DNA of 11,608 nucleotides from the NCBI GenBank assembly GCA_937132145.1, contig CAKZNY010000008.1:1-11608 (forward strand), read 5' to 3'. The DNA is from an uncultured Paracoccaceae bacterium. GTDB taxonomy: Bacteria > Pseudomonadota > Alphaproteobacteria > Rhodobacterales > Rhodobacteraceae. Of the stretch, positions 1 through 5,791 are shown piece after piece (position 1 is the first letter of the stretch; every line of letters starts with the position of its first letter). The notes beneath the pieces were generated by a model. It saw nothing but the letters and a program-made list of their open reading frames with translations. It made no database searches and was not told the DNA's origin. The position numbers were made by a program, and so were the translations under genes.

Positions 1-865
1 CCTTAGCGGCGAAGCTGGAAAATCCGATGCCGAACGCATCTCCGCTTACGGTTTCCGAAATATCCCCGTTGCTGGAAATGATCGAGGCCGCTTGCGTGAA
101 CCCGCCTCCCGTTTGCGCCAACACCTCGCTGCGGAAAAATTCGGAATCGCTGGCTGCTACGTTCTGGCGGTACACATTGATCGCAGTGTCCGGCCCACCG
201 ACCTCGTTCCAGTTGGTGAGTTTACCGGAAAAAATATCCCCTACCTGCTGAATAGTTAACACGTTCACCGGATTGTCATGTGAAACCAGAATTACCAGCC
301 CGTCCATCGCCAAAACCGTCTGCTGTCCGGCACTTGTAATATCGCCAAATCCGGCATCGCTGATCGCGGAAACTTCCGGCCTACTCGCCCTGCGCGAGGA
401 TATCGCCAGCACCGCTGTGCCATCAGCAAGGGCAGCAAAACCTTCGCTTGGCGCCCCGCTTTCCAGCGTTACCAGCGCCGCCACCTCGCCAGCTCTATTC
501 TGCAACGCGATACTGGTCCCACCCTCCGGCACACTAAGAAACCCTTCGCCTTTCGCGAAATCCGCCAGCAACATCGGCAGTAACGTCTTGCCAACAGCAT
601 ATGTCCCCGCCACCAGAAAATCCTTGGTGAAGGTCGAGATATCCGGACAATCGGCACCGATGCAAACAACGGAAGCTGCCTCGATGCGCACCTGCCCGAA
701 CACCGATTTCAGGATGTAGGTGCTGCCGTCGAAATCGACCAGCTCGCCGCTTAACGAAAACGCCCCGTCGCTGGTGCGAAGTGTGATCTCCGCCGCGATG
801 GCCGATGTCGCCATCAACGACGCGACTGCGCCAAATATCATTGCTTTGGAAAAATACGCCCGCAT
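1..865 (-). CDS. PstS-like periplasmic substrate-binding protein, 5' part (runs off left edge)
   Basis: The reading frame starts with ATG at 865 and is open for 288 codons to the window edge, so the C-terminus is missing. Residues 1-25 form a Sec signal peptide (basic start, hydrophobic core, AIA-A cleavage motif), so the product is exported. Residues 26-75 form a small beta-rich N-terminal segment with Cys68 and Cys73, which could form a disulfide. From about residue 85 the chain resembles phosphate-type periplasmic binding proteins; the clearest match is IFSGKLTNWNEVGG at 211-224. GAGGG lies 6 nt before the ATG, supporting the start. Known of the family: in Rhodobacterales, proteins with this kind of N-terminus are often fused to a C-terminal OmpA peptidoglycan-binding domain. 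That part would lie outside the window, so here it is only an expectation. No ABC permease or ATPase gene is adjacent. An insertion sequence sits 161 bp upstream of the start codon. Confidence 0.85.
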   Translation of the reverse strand, partial: MRAYFSKAMIFGAVASLMATSAIAAEITLRTSDGAFSLSGELVDFDGSTYILKSVFGQVRIEAASVVCIGADCPDISTFTKDFLVAGTYAVGKTLLPMLLADFAKGEGFLSVPEGGTSIALQNRAGEVAALVTLESGAPSEGFAALADGTAVLAISSRRASRPEVSAISDAGFGDITSAGQQTVLAMDGLVILVSHDNPVNVLTIQQVGDIFSGKLTNWNEVGGPDTAINVYRQNVAASDSEFFRSEVLAQTGGGFTQAASIISSNGDISETVSGDAFGIGFSSFAAK

Positions 866-912
866 AAACGACCCTCGCGCTTGCCTAATAATTGCTATGC
901 TTCGGAAGTTAC

Positions 913-933
913 TGCGAAACTTCAAATTTCGCA
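913..933. repeat. Perfect 7-bp inverted repeat, 7-bp spacer (TGCGAAA-N7-TTTCGCA)
   Basis: Arms at 913-919 and 927-933 are perfectly complementary around a 7-bp spacer. The element lies 48-68 bp upstream of the start codon of the leftward binding-protein gene, where a promoter or its 5' UTR would be expected. It could be a dimeric regulator's operator or an RNA hairpin in the leader. I recognise no known consensus. Confidence 0.5.
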
Positions 934-952
934 AATACGATAAAACCGTATT
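934..952. repeat. Perfect 6-bp inverted repeat, 7-bp spacer (AATACG-N7-CGTATT)
   Basis: Arms at 934-939 and 947-952 are perfectly complementary around a 7-bp spacer. It begins at the base immediately after the dyad at 913-933, so the two palindromes abut, have equal spacers and have nearly equal arm lengths. It lies 69-87 bp upstream of the leftward start codon at 865. Confidence 0.45.
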
Positions 953-1020
953 CTTGATCCAGATTTCCACTCGAGGATTCATGAACCGTCCGTGCTTCCT
1001 GCCATTCTCAAAGCCCGTTA

Positions 1021-1026
1021 GTTAGC
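1021..1026. repeat. Target-site duplication GTTAGC, left copy
   Basis: Six bases directly outside the left terminal repeat are identical to 2083-2088 outside the right end. Length and sequence fit the 6-bp NCTAGN duplication known for Bordetella IS481, with one change in the core (TTAG for CTAG). Confidence 0.9.
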
Positions 1027-1051
1027 TGTTCCATCCCGGACGATCACATAG
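1027..1051 (+). repeat. IS481-family left terminal inverted repeat
   Basis: Compared with the reverse complement of 2058-2082, 14 of the outermost 16 positions match. These include the terminal TGT and an unbroken 11-base block at 1032-1042 ending in CCCGGACG. Similarity decays further inward. Confidence 0.9.
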
Positions 1052-1115
1052 ACCCTCGCCGTTCTGCATTTTTCATGGCAAGATCAGTTTTGAGGAACAT
1101 TCGGGAGGGCGTACC

Positions 1116-2087
1116 ATGCTGATCCATCTTCATAGTCAGGCGACAACAACACCAAAGATACGGGCGGAAATTCAGGCGAGTGACGAACCTGCCTGGGTTC
1201 TGGCGGAGCGGTTTGGCACCACCGAACAGACGGTTTGGAAATGGCGCAAGCGCGACAGCGTGCATGACCGCAGCCATACCGCTCACCGGCTGCAAACGAC
1301 CCTGACCCCGGCGCAGGAGGCTGTCGCAGTTTCGCTGCGCAAGACGCTGCTTGTGTCGCTGGATGATCTGCTGGCCGTGGTACGGGAGTTTCTGAACCCG
1401 GATGTCTCACGCTCAGGGTTGGACCGCTGCCTGCGTCGTCATGGCGTGGGCAATCTGCGCGATCTGAAAGCAAAGACGGCGCGCCCCAAGCACAGCGGCT
1501 TCAAAGCCTATGAGCCGGGATATGTACATATCGACGTAAAGTACCTGCCGCAGATGGCCGATGAGACTTCTCGCCGCCATCTGTTCGTTGCTATTGACCG
1601 GGCCACGCGCTGGGTCTTTATCCGTATTTACAACAGCAAGACGGCGGCCAACGCGCGCCGCTTTCTGCGTGATCTGGAGCGGGCTTGCCCACTTCGCATC
1701 CGCACCATACTTACGGACAATGGAAAAGAGTTCACCGACCGCCTCTTTGGCCTGCGCAAGCGCGCACAAAGCGGGAAACATGAATTCGACAGGCTCTGCG
1801 CAGAACTGGATATCGAGCACCGCCTGACCCCGCCAAGATCACCACAAACAAACGGCATGGTCGAGCGGTTCAACGGGCGCATCGAAGATGTGCTTCAAAG
1901 CCATCATTTCCGATCAGGCGAAGAGTTGGAAACCACGCTGCACCGCTATGTCTGGCTCTACAACCAGCAGCTCCCACAATCAGCCTTAGGCAGCAAGCCG
2001 CCCTTGCAAGCGATGAAAGACTGGCACAAACTCAAGCCAGACCTGTTCAAGAAACTGCCATACTACCGTCCGGGATGTGACAGTTAG
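1116..2087 (+). CDS. IS481-family DDE transposase
   Basis: This 323-residue protein cuts and joins the ends of the surrounding insertion sequence. Residues about 15-48 form a helix-turn-helix (ERFGTTEQTVWKWRKR) for end recognition. Residues about 70-120 give a second helical DNA-binding region. Residues about 130-295 form an RNase H-like integrase (rve) core. Candidate catalytic residues are Asp140 (HIDVKYL), Asp201 (LTDNGKEF) and Glu250 (QTNGMVERFNGR). The 48-residue gap between Asp201 and Glu250 is longer than a canonical D-D-35-E spacing and includes a basic insert (RLFGLRKRAQSGK). GGGAGGG at 1103-1109 lies 6 nt before the ATG. The last sense codon AGT straddles the IS end and the TAG stop at 2085-2087 lies wholly in the target duplication. 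No frameshift or internal stop is present, so the enzyme is probably functional. Confidence 0.95.
   Translation: MLIHLHSQATTTPKIRAEIQASDEPAWVLAERFGTTEQTVWKWRKRDSVHDRSHTAHRLQTTLTPAQEAVAVSLRKTLLVSLDDLLAVVREFLNPDVSRSGLDRCLRRHGVGNLRDLKAKTARPKHSGFKAYEPGYVHIDVKYLPQMADETSRRHLFVAIDRATRWVFIRIYNSKTAANARRFLRDLERACPLRIRTILTDNGKEFTDRLFGLRKRAQSGKHEFDRLCAELDIEHRLTPPRSPQTNGMVERFNGRIEDVLQSHHFRSGEELETTLHRYVWLYNQQLPQSALGSKPPLQAMKDWHKLKPDLFKKLPYYRPGCDS
2058..2082 (-). repeat. IS481-family right terminal inverted repeat
   Basis: Reads inward on the minus strand as TGT..ATCCCGGACG, matching the left end. It also encodes the last residues of the transposase, so coding sequence runs through the whole terminal repeat and out of the element. 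Confidence 0.9.
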
Positions 2088-2088
2088 C
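2083..2088. repeat. Target-site duplication GTTAGC, right copy
   Basis: Identical to 1021-1026. Its internal TAG (2085-2087) is the in-frame stop codon of the transposase. Confidence 0.9.
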
Positions 2089-2106
2089 CATCAACATCGC
2101 GCGTGC

Positions 2107-2724
2107 TTAACGGCAATACGTGCCGCCGCGATAATTGGCAGTGTCAAAATGCATGTGATCTTGATGGAACCGATCGGCATCCGGCCCGAGCGTTGTGCTA
2201 AAGCGCCCGCAAGCCGACGAATACATGCGGCGCAACGCCGGCCCGTATTTATCCGAGCGCCAATCTTTCAGCACCGACACCCGCGCCCCGTTGTCCAGCG
2301 TAAATCCGGCAATATCGATGGCGTTCCCCTTGGCGTGTTCCGAAAGCTTCGCACCGGTTTGGTTGTTACGTGTCCGGCACGCGTAATGCCCGACCACCCG
2401 CAGGCTGGTAATCCGCGCCTGCAAAGACCGCACCGCTGGCTGCGCGCCGAAATCCACCCATTCACGCAAAGTTCGCGCCGTGTCACAATTCAAAATCGGC
2501 TTTTCGTTCAACGCAACGCCCGAGACGAAATGCACCTCGACCGGCCGGCTGATACCACACGCGCTTCCCGAAACCTTGATCGCAGGCAGGACAATACCGG
2601 CTAAACCGGGGTCTCCGCAAAGCTGCACAAGATGGGCGGGAATGGGTGGCGCAGGTGGACGCCGTCCGCATGAAACTACGGCTGCAAGGACCAGCAATAT
2701 TAGAGATATGCGCCTAAGCGTCAC
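2107..2724 (-). CDS. Extensin-like family lipoprotein (putative LAS-type peptidoglycan peptidase)
   Basis: This 205-residue protein has a basic N-terminus, a hydrophobic stretch and a lipobox-like VVSC with Cys19 as lipidation site, so it is probably an envelope lipoprotein. The rest matches the 'extensin-like C-terminal' domain. This domain carries the metal-site pattern of LAS/VanY-type carboxypeptidases: SEHAKGNAIDI (His130, Asp137) and DHMHFD (His190, His192). Cysteines 36, 56, 80, 116, 172 and 204 may form disulfides. Known of the family: it is common in alphaproteobacteria and is presumed to act on peptidoglycan; the plant-extensin name is misleading. The start is GTG at 2724, which overlaps the tyrC stop as GTGA, so translation is probably coupled. 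It is the last gene of the hisC operon. The insertion sequence begins 24 bp beyond its stop codon, and no terminator hairpin is visible between them. Confidence 0.85.
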   Translation of the reverse strand: MTLRRISLILLVLAAVVSCGRRPPAPPIPAHLVQLCGDPGLAGIVLPAIKVSGSACGISRPVEVHFVSGVALNEKPILNCDTARTLREWVDFGAQPAVRSLQARITSLRVVGHYACRTRNNQTGAKLSEHAKGNAIDIAGFTLDNGARVSVLKDWRSDKYGPALRRMYSSACGRFSTTLGPDADRFHQDHMHFDTANYRGGTYCR

Positions 2725-3638
2725 TTATCCGAGCCACGGCCGAAGTTCGCCTCGTCCGTGTCCTGACCCGCCTCGATAATGCTGCGGCGAACCGCACGGG
2801 TGCGCGTGAAGTAATCGAACAGGAAATCCCCGTCACCGATACGAATGGCACGTTGCAGCGAGAAAAGTTCTTCGGTGAACCGACCCAGAATTTCCAGCGT
2901 GGCGTCCTTGTTATTCAAAAACACATCCCGCCACATGGTTGGATCAGACGCCGCAATCCGCGTGAAATCCCTGAAACCTGCGGCCGAATAATTGATCACC
3001 TCGGTGTTAGTCACCCGTTGCAAATCATCCGCCACCCCGACCATCGTGTAGGCAATCAAGTGCGGTGCGTGCGAGGTTACCATCAACACCAGATCATGGT
3101 GGTCGGGTTCCATCTCGTCCACATTTGCGCCCAGCGCTTCCCAGAATTCCCGCAGCTTTTGCACGGCGGCCCTGTTCGTATTCTTGTCGGGCGTCAGCAA
3201 GCACCAGCGATTATCAAACAGGCTGGCAAAACCCGCGTCCGGCCCGGATTTCTCGGTTCCGGCCAGCGGGTGCCCGGGCACAAAATGCACATTCTTCGGC
3301 AGCTCTGGGCCGACGGCCTCGATCACCGCGCGCTTGACTGAACCAACATCCGTGATCACCGCGCCCTTTTTCAGAAACGGCGCGATTTCCTTGGCGACGG
3401 CCCCCATCGCCCCCACGGGCACTGCCAGAATAACCAGATCCGCCCCGCGAACCGTATCGGTGATGGAATCGTAAACTTTGTCACAAAGCCCCAGCTCGCG
3501 CGCCTTGCCACGCGTTGCCGCAGTGCGTGCATACCCCGTGATCCGCGAAGTCATCCCCGCACGGCGCATCGCATGGCTGATGGACGAAGCAATCAGCCCC
3601 AACCCGATCAGGGCTACATGTTCAAACTGCTGGCTCAT
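2721..3638 (-). CDS. tyrC: Prephenate/arogenate dehydrogenase
   Basis: This cytoplasmic NAD(P)-dependent oxidative decarboxylase converts prephenate (or arogenate) to 4-hydroxyphenylpyruvate (or tyrosine). The 305-residue length is typical for a monofunctional enzyme; there is no fused chorismate mutase or ACT domain. Residues 8-19 hold the Rossmann glycine-rich loop ([12 protein letters not shown]), with Ala where many homologues have Gly. DVGSVK is at 97-102, and the catalytic-region motif [11 protein letters not shown] at 122-132 has His123. The helical C-terminal domain contains TSHAPHL (188-194) and GFRDFTRIA (221-229), which are substrate and dimer contacts in the family. The ATG overlaps the hisC stop as ATGA, and GAGGGG lies 8 nt upstream inside hisC. 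Whether the preferred substrate is prephenate or arogenate cannot be read from sequence. Confidence 0.93.
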   Translation of the reverse strand: MSQQFEHVALIGLGLIASSISHAMRRAGMTSRITGYARTAATRGKARELGLCDKVYDSITDTVRGADLVILAVPVGAMGAVAKEIAPFLKKGAVITDVGSVKRAVIEAVGPELPKNVHFVPGHPLAGTEKSGPDAGFASLFDNRWCLLTPDKNTNRAAVQKLREFWEALGANVDEMEPDHHDLVLMVTSHAPHLIAYTMVGVADDLQRVTNTEVINYSAAGFRDFTRIAASDPTMWRDVFLNNKDATLEILGRFTEELFSLQRAIRIGDGDFLFDYFTRTRAVRRSIIEAGQDTDEANFGRGSDK

Positions 3639-4744
3639 TCATCCTGCCCCTCAAGAAATTCTTTCACGCCCTGCACTACGCGGCGGCACGCGATCTCGTC
3701 GCCTATGGTTATTCGTAAACCTTCGGGGAAACCATAGCCGCCAACTTTACGCACAATCAACCCGCATTGGCGCAGCGCCGCATCACAGCCTTCGGCCAAA
3801 TCGGGCGTGGCGAACCGCACCAAAATGAAATTCCCGTGGCTTTCGTCGATCGCCAAACCCAGCGCGGTTAACTTCTCGGTCAACCACCCCCGCCACCGCG
3901 TGTTCAGCGCTTTGCATTTGGCGGTATATGCCTCGTCCAGCACTGCGGCCTGCGCCGTGGCCAACGCCGCATTGGACAGATTGAACGGCCCGCGCACACG
4001 ATTAAGCGCATCAATTATATGCGCCGGACCATATCCCCAACCGATCCGCAACCCGCCCAGCCCGTATAGTTTCGAGAACGTCCGCGTCATAACAACATTA
4101 TCCCGCGCCTCGATCACGCCCAGCCCTGCGTCAAAATCCGCGTCCTCGACGAACTCGGCATACGCCCCGTCCAGCACCAGAATCGCCTGTTTGGGCAACC
4201 CCTCAGCCAGACGCGCGACTTCATCGCCGGAAATCATCGTGCCCGTCGGGTTGTTGGGATTGGCAATAAAAACCAGCTTGGTCTTGTCATTACACGCCGC
4301 CAATAACGCATCCACATCCGTGCGGCGGTCATCTTCTTTCACCACAACCGGAGTCGCCCCCGCCGCCAACGCCGAAATCCGGTACATGGCGAACCCGTGT
4401 TCGGTATAAAGAACCTCGTCGCCCTCGCCCGCATAAACCTGACACAAAAACGCGATAATCTCGTCGGAGCCAGCCCCGCAAATGACCCGCGCCGGATCAA
4501 CCCCGTGCACCTGCCCGATGGCTGCACGCAAATCCGCGTGGTCCGTGGGGGGATAAACCGACAACGCCCCCGAGGCCTCTTTATACACCTCAACCGCCTT
4601 GGGGCTGGCACCATAAGGGTTCTCGTTAGAGCTAAGTTTTGTGACCTTATTAGCCGTCCCCGACAGCGTACTGTCACCGCCCACATAAAGCGCGATGTCC
4701 AGAATGCCGGGTTGCGGGCGAATAGTGGGGTGTGCTTCGGTCAT
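3635..4744 (-). CDS. hisC: Histidinol-phosphate aminotransferase
   Basis: This is a PLP enzyme of fold type I, class II, that transaminates imidazole-acetol phosphate to histidinol phosphate. HisC paralogues next to tyrC commonly also transaminate aromatic keto acids, so a role in tyrosine and phenylalanine synthesis is a reasonable inference from context. The 369-residue length is normal. Motifs: SSNENPYG (38-45), ANPNNPTGT (161-169), LDGAYAEF with Asp192 and Tyr195 (cofactor ring contacts), [16 protein letters not shown] with Lys225 as Schiff-base lysine, and GLRITIG with Arg344 for the substrate carboxyl/phosphate. AGGAAA lies 5 nt before the ATG. It is first in the operon with tyrC and the extensin-like lipoprotein, and each junction overlaps by 4 bp. 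A divergent transporter gene starts 108 bp upstream. Confidence 0.95.
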   Translation of the reverse strand: MTEAHPTIRPQPGILDIALYVGGDSTLSGTANKVTKLSSNENPYGASPKAVEVYKEASGALSVYPPTDHADLRAAIGQVHGVDPARVICGAGSDEIIAFLCQVYAGEGDEVLYTEHGFAMYRISALAAGATPVVVKEDDRRTDVDALLAACNDKTKLVFIANPNNPTGTMISGDEVARLAEGLPKQAILVLDGAYAEFVEDADFDAGLGVIEARDNVVMTRTFSKLYGLGGLRIGWGYGPAHIIDALNRVRGPFNLSNAALATAQAAVLDEAYTAKCKALNTRWRGWLTEKLTALGLAIDESHGNFILVRFATPDLAEGCDAALRQCGLIVRKVGGYGFPEGLRITIGDEIACRRVVQGVKEFLEGQDE

Positions 4745-4789
4745 GATTATTTCCTAAGTTCCCGCTCTTCTAACCGCAGTGTGCATTCT

Positions 4790-4817
4790 TTGCTAGCGGC
4801 AACGCGGGATTTATGAT
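4790..4817 (+). promoter_or_regulatory. Candidate sigma-70 promoter for the EamA transporter
   Basis: TTGCTA (4790-4795) and TATGAT (4812-4817) are separated by 16 bp, matching the consensus boxes at 4 of 6 and 5 of 6 positions. Transcription would begin near 4824, leaving a leader of about 29 nt to the ATG at 4853. Confidence 0.45.
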
Positions 4818-4838
4818 CAAGGTTACGGATCAGTCCAA
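4810..4838 (-). promoter_or_regulatory. Weak candidate promoter for hisC operon
   Basis: On the minus strand TTGGAC (4838-4833) and CATAAA (4815-4810) have an ideal 17-bp spacer but only 3 of 6 and 4 of 6 consensus matches. The predicted start near 4803 would give a hisC leader of roughly 60 nt. Its -10 box overlaps that of the divergent candidate promoter, so the two could not be occupied together. Confidence 0.25.
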
Positions 4839-4852
4839 CTTTGGTGCCTGTC

Positions 4853-5791
4853 ATGACTTCAAACCTATCCCGCAACAACCGTATCGGCGTTTCCTCGGCC
4901 ATCGGCGCATCGGTGTTCTTTTCGATCAATGACATGACCGTAAAGCTGCTAAGCGGCGACTACGCACTGCACGAAATCATCTTCATCCGCTCGATAATCG
5001 GAATGGTCGTCCTGATGGCGGTCATCGTCCCGCTAGAGGGGGGCTGGGTCGTCCTTCGCACCAAACGCCTGCCCATGCACATCTTGCGAGGGCTGTTCGT
5101 TGTCGTTGCCAACATGACGTTTTTTCTGGCCCTTGCCGCATTACCCTTGGCCGATGCTGTCGCGATATTCTTCATAAGTCCGTTGATTATAACAATATTT
5201 TCCGTCGTGTTTCTGGGCGAAACCGTAGGCCCGCGCCGCTGGATAGCCGTTCTCATGGGCCTCGCCGGAGTCATCGTCATGGTGCGCCCCGGCAGCGCCA
5301 GCTTCCAGCTTGCCGCCCTGCTTCCGCTGATCGCAGCCGTGGCATATGCAGGTTTACAAACACTAACCCGTAAAATTGGCAACACCGAGAAAGCAGGGAC
5401 GTTAACCTTTTATATACAAGTTACGTTCATCCTTGTAGGCGCAATAATGGGCCTGACAGTCGGCGACGGACGCTTCGCTGGAACGGGTGATGTCTCGCTC
5501 GATTTTCTGTTACGCGAATGGGTTTGGCCATCAAACGGCGACTGGTGGCTGCTGATAATGCTAGGCGTATCCAGCACCTTTGCCGGATACTTCATAAGCC
5601 AGGCCTACCGCCTGTGCGAAGCCGGCCTCGCCGCACCGTTCGAGTACACCGCCATGGTGCTGGCAATCTTCTGGGGGTTTTTCGTATTCGGCGAGTGGCC
5701 GGACAAAATCGCATGGATCGGCATTTCGCTAATCATCGGTGGCGGCTTGTTCATGCTGTGGCGCGAGGCAGTGGCAAGCCGCGCTCAATAA
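4853..5791 (+). CDS. EamA/DMT-superfamily inner-membrane transporter
   Basis: This 312-residue protein has about ten hydrophobic segments arranged as two EamA repeats, typical of drug/metabolite transporters that exchange or export small metabolites. The substrate cannot be predicted. The first repeat ends with the family's characteristic run around residues 99-147 (LPLADAVAIFFISPL, then FLGETVGPRRW and GVIVMVRPG). The second ends at 260-304 (APFEYTAMVLAIFWG, then FGEWPDKIAWIG). I chose the ATG at 4853 because family members start close to it. An in-frame TTG at 4841 would add four residues. Neither start has a convincing Shine-Dalgarno, so expression may be low. It is divergent from hisC. 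Its TAA overlaps the end of convergent priA by 7 bp, so there is no space for a terminator between them. Confidence 0.9.
   Translation: MTSNLSRNNRIGVSSAIGASVFFSINDMTVKLLSGDYALHEIIFIRSIIGMVVLMAVIVPLEGGWVVLRTKRLPMHILRGLFVVVANMTFFLALAALPLADAVAIFFISPLIITIFSVVFLGETVGPRRWIAVLMGLAGVIVMVRPGSASFQLAALLPLIAAVAYAGLQTLTRKIGNTEKAGTLTFYIQVTFILVGAIMGLTVGDGRFAGTGDVSLDFLLREWVWPSNGDWWLLIMLGVSSTFAGYFISQAYRLCEAGLAAPFEYTAMVLAIFWGFFVFGEWPDKIAWIGISLIIGGGLFMLWREAVASRAQ

Larger units (their letters stand above)
1027..2082 (+). mobile_element. Complete IS481-family insertion sequence, 1056 bp
   Basis: The element is bounded by imperfect inverted repeats that begin TGT and end ACA, as is usual for IS481 elements, and carries one intact transposase gene on the plus strand. 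GTTAGC is duplicated perfectly on both sides. At 1056 bp it is close to the roughly 1.05 kb of classical IS481. It landed in what was a 179-bp intergenic space (excluding the duplicated copy) between the 3' end of the extensin-like gene and the upstream region of the leftward binding-protein gene. Its transposase runs against both neighbours. The intact ORF and perfect duplication suggest a recent, potentially active insertion. It separates the binding-protein gene from anything regulatory or read through from farther upstream. Confidence 0.95.

Noticed and set aside
273..1025. Plus-strand frames of 148 and 101 codons at 273-719 and 720-1025
   Set aside because: They are antisense to the signal-peptide-bearing binding-protein gene and its upstream region, and their translations look like shadows.
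1413..1820. 135-codon minus-strand frame inside the insertion sequence
   Set aside because: It is antisense to the transposase's catalytic core, whose motifs are unambiguous, and lacks any recognisable feature.
4747..4935. 62-codon minus-strand frame ending just before hisC, a possible leader peptide or upstream gene
   Set aside because: Nearly half lies antisense to the transporter's N-terminus, it has no His-rich or aromatic-rich run, no attenuator-like stems follow, and it resembles no family I know.
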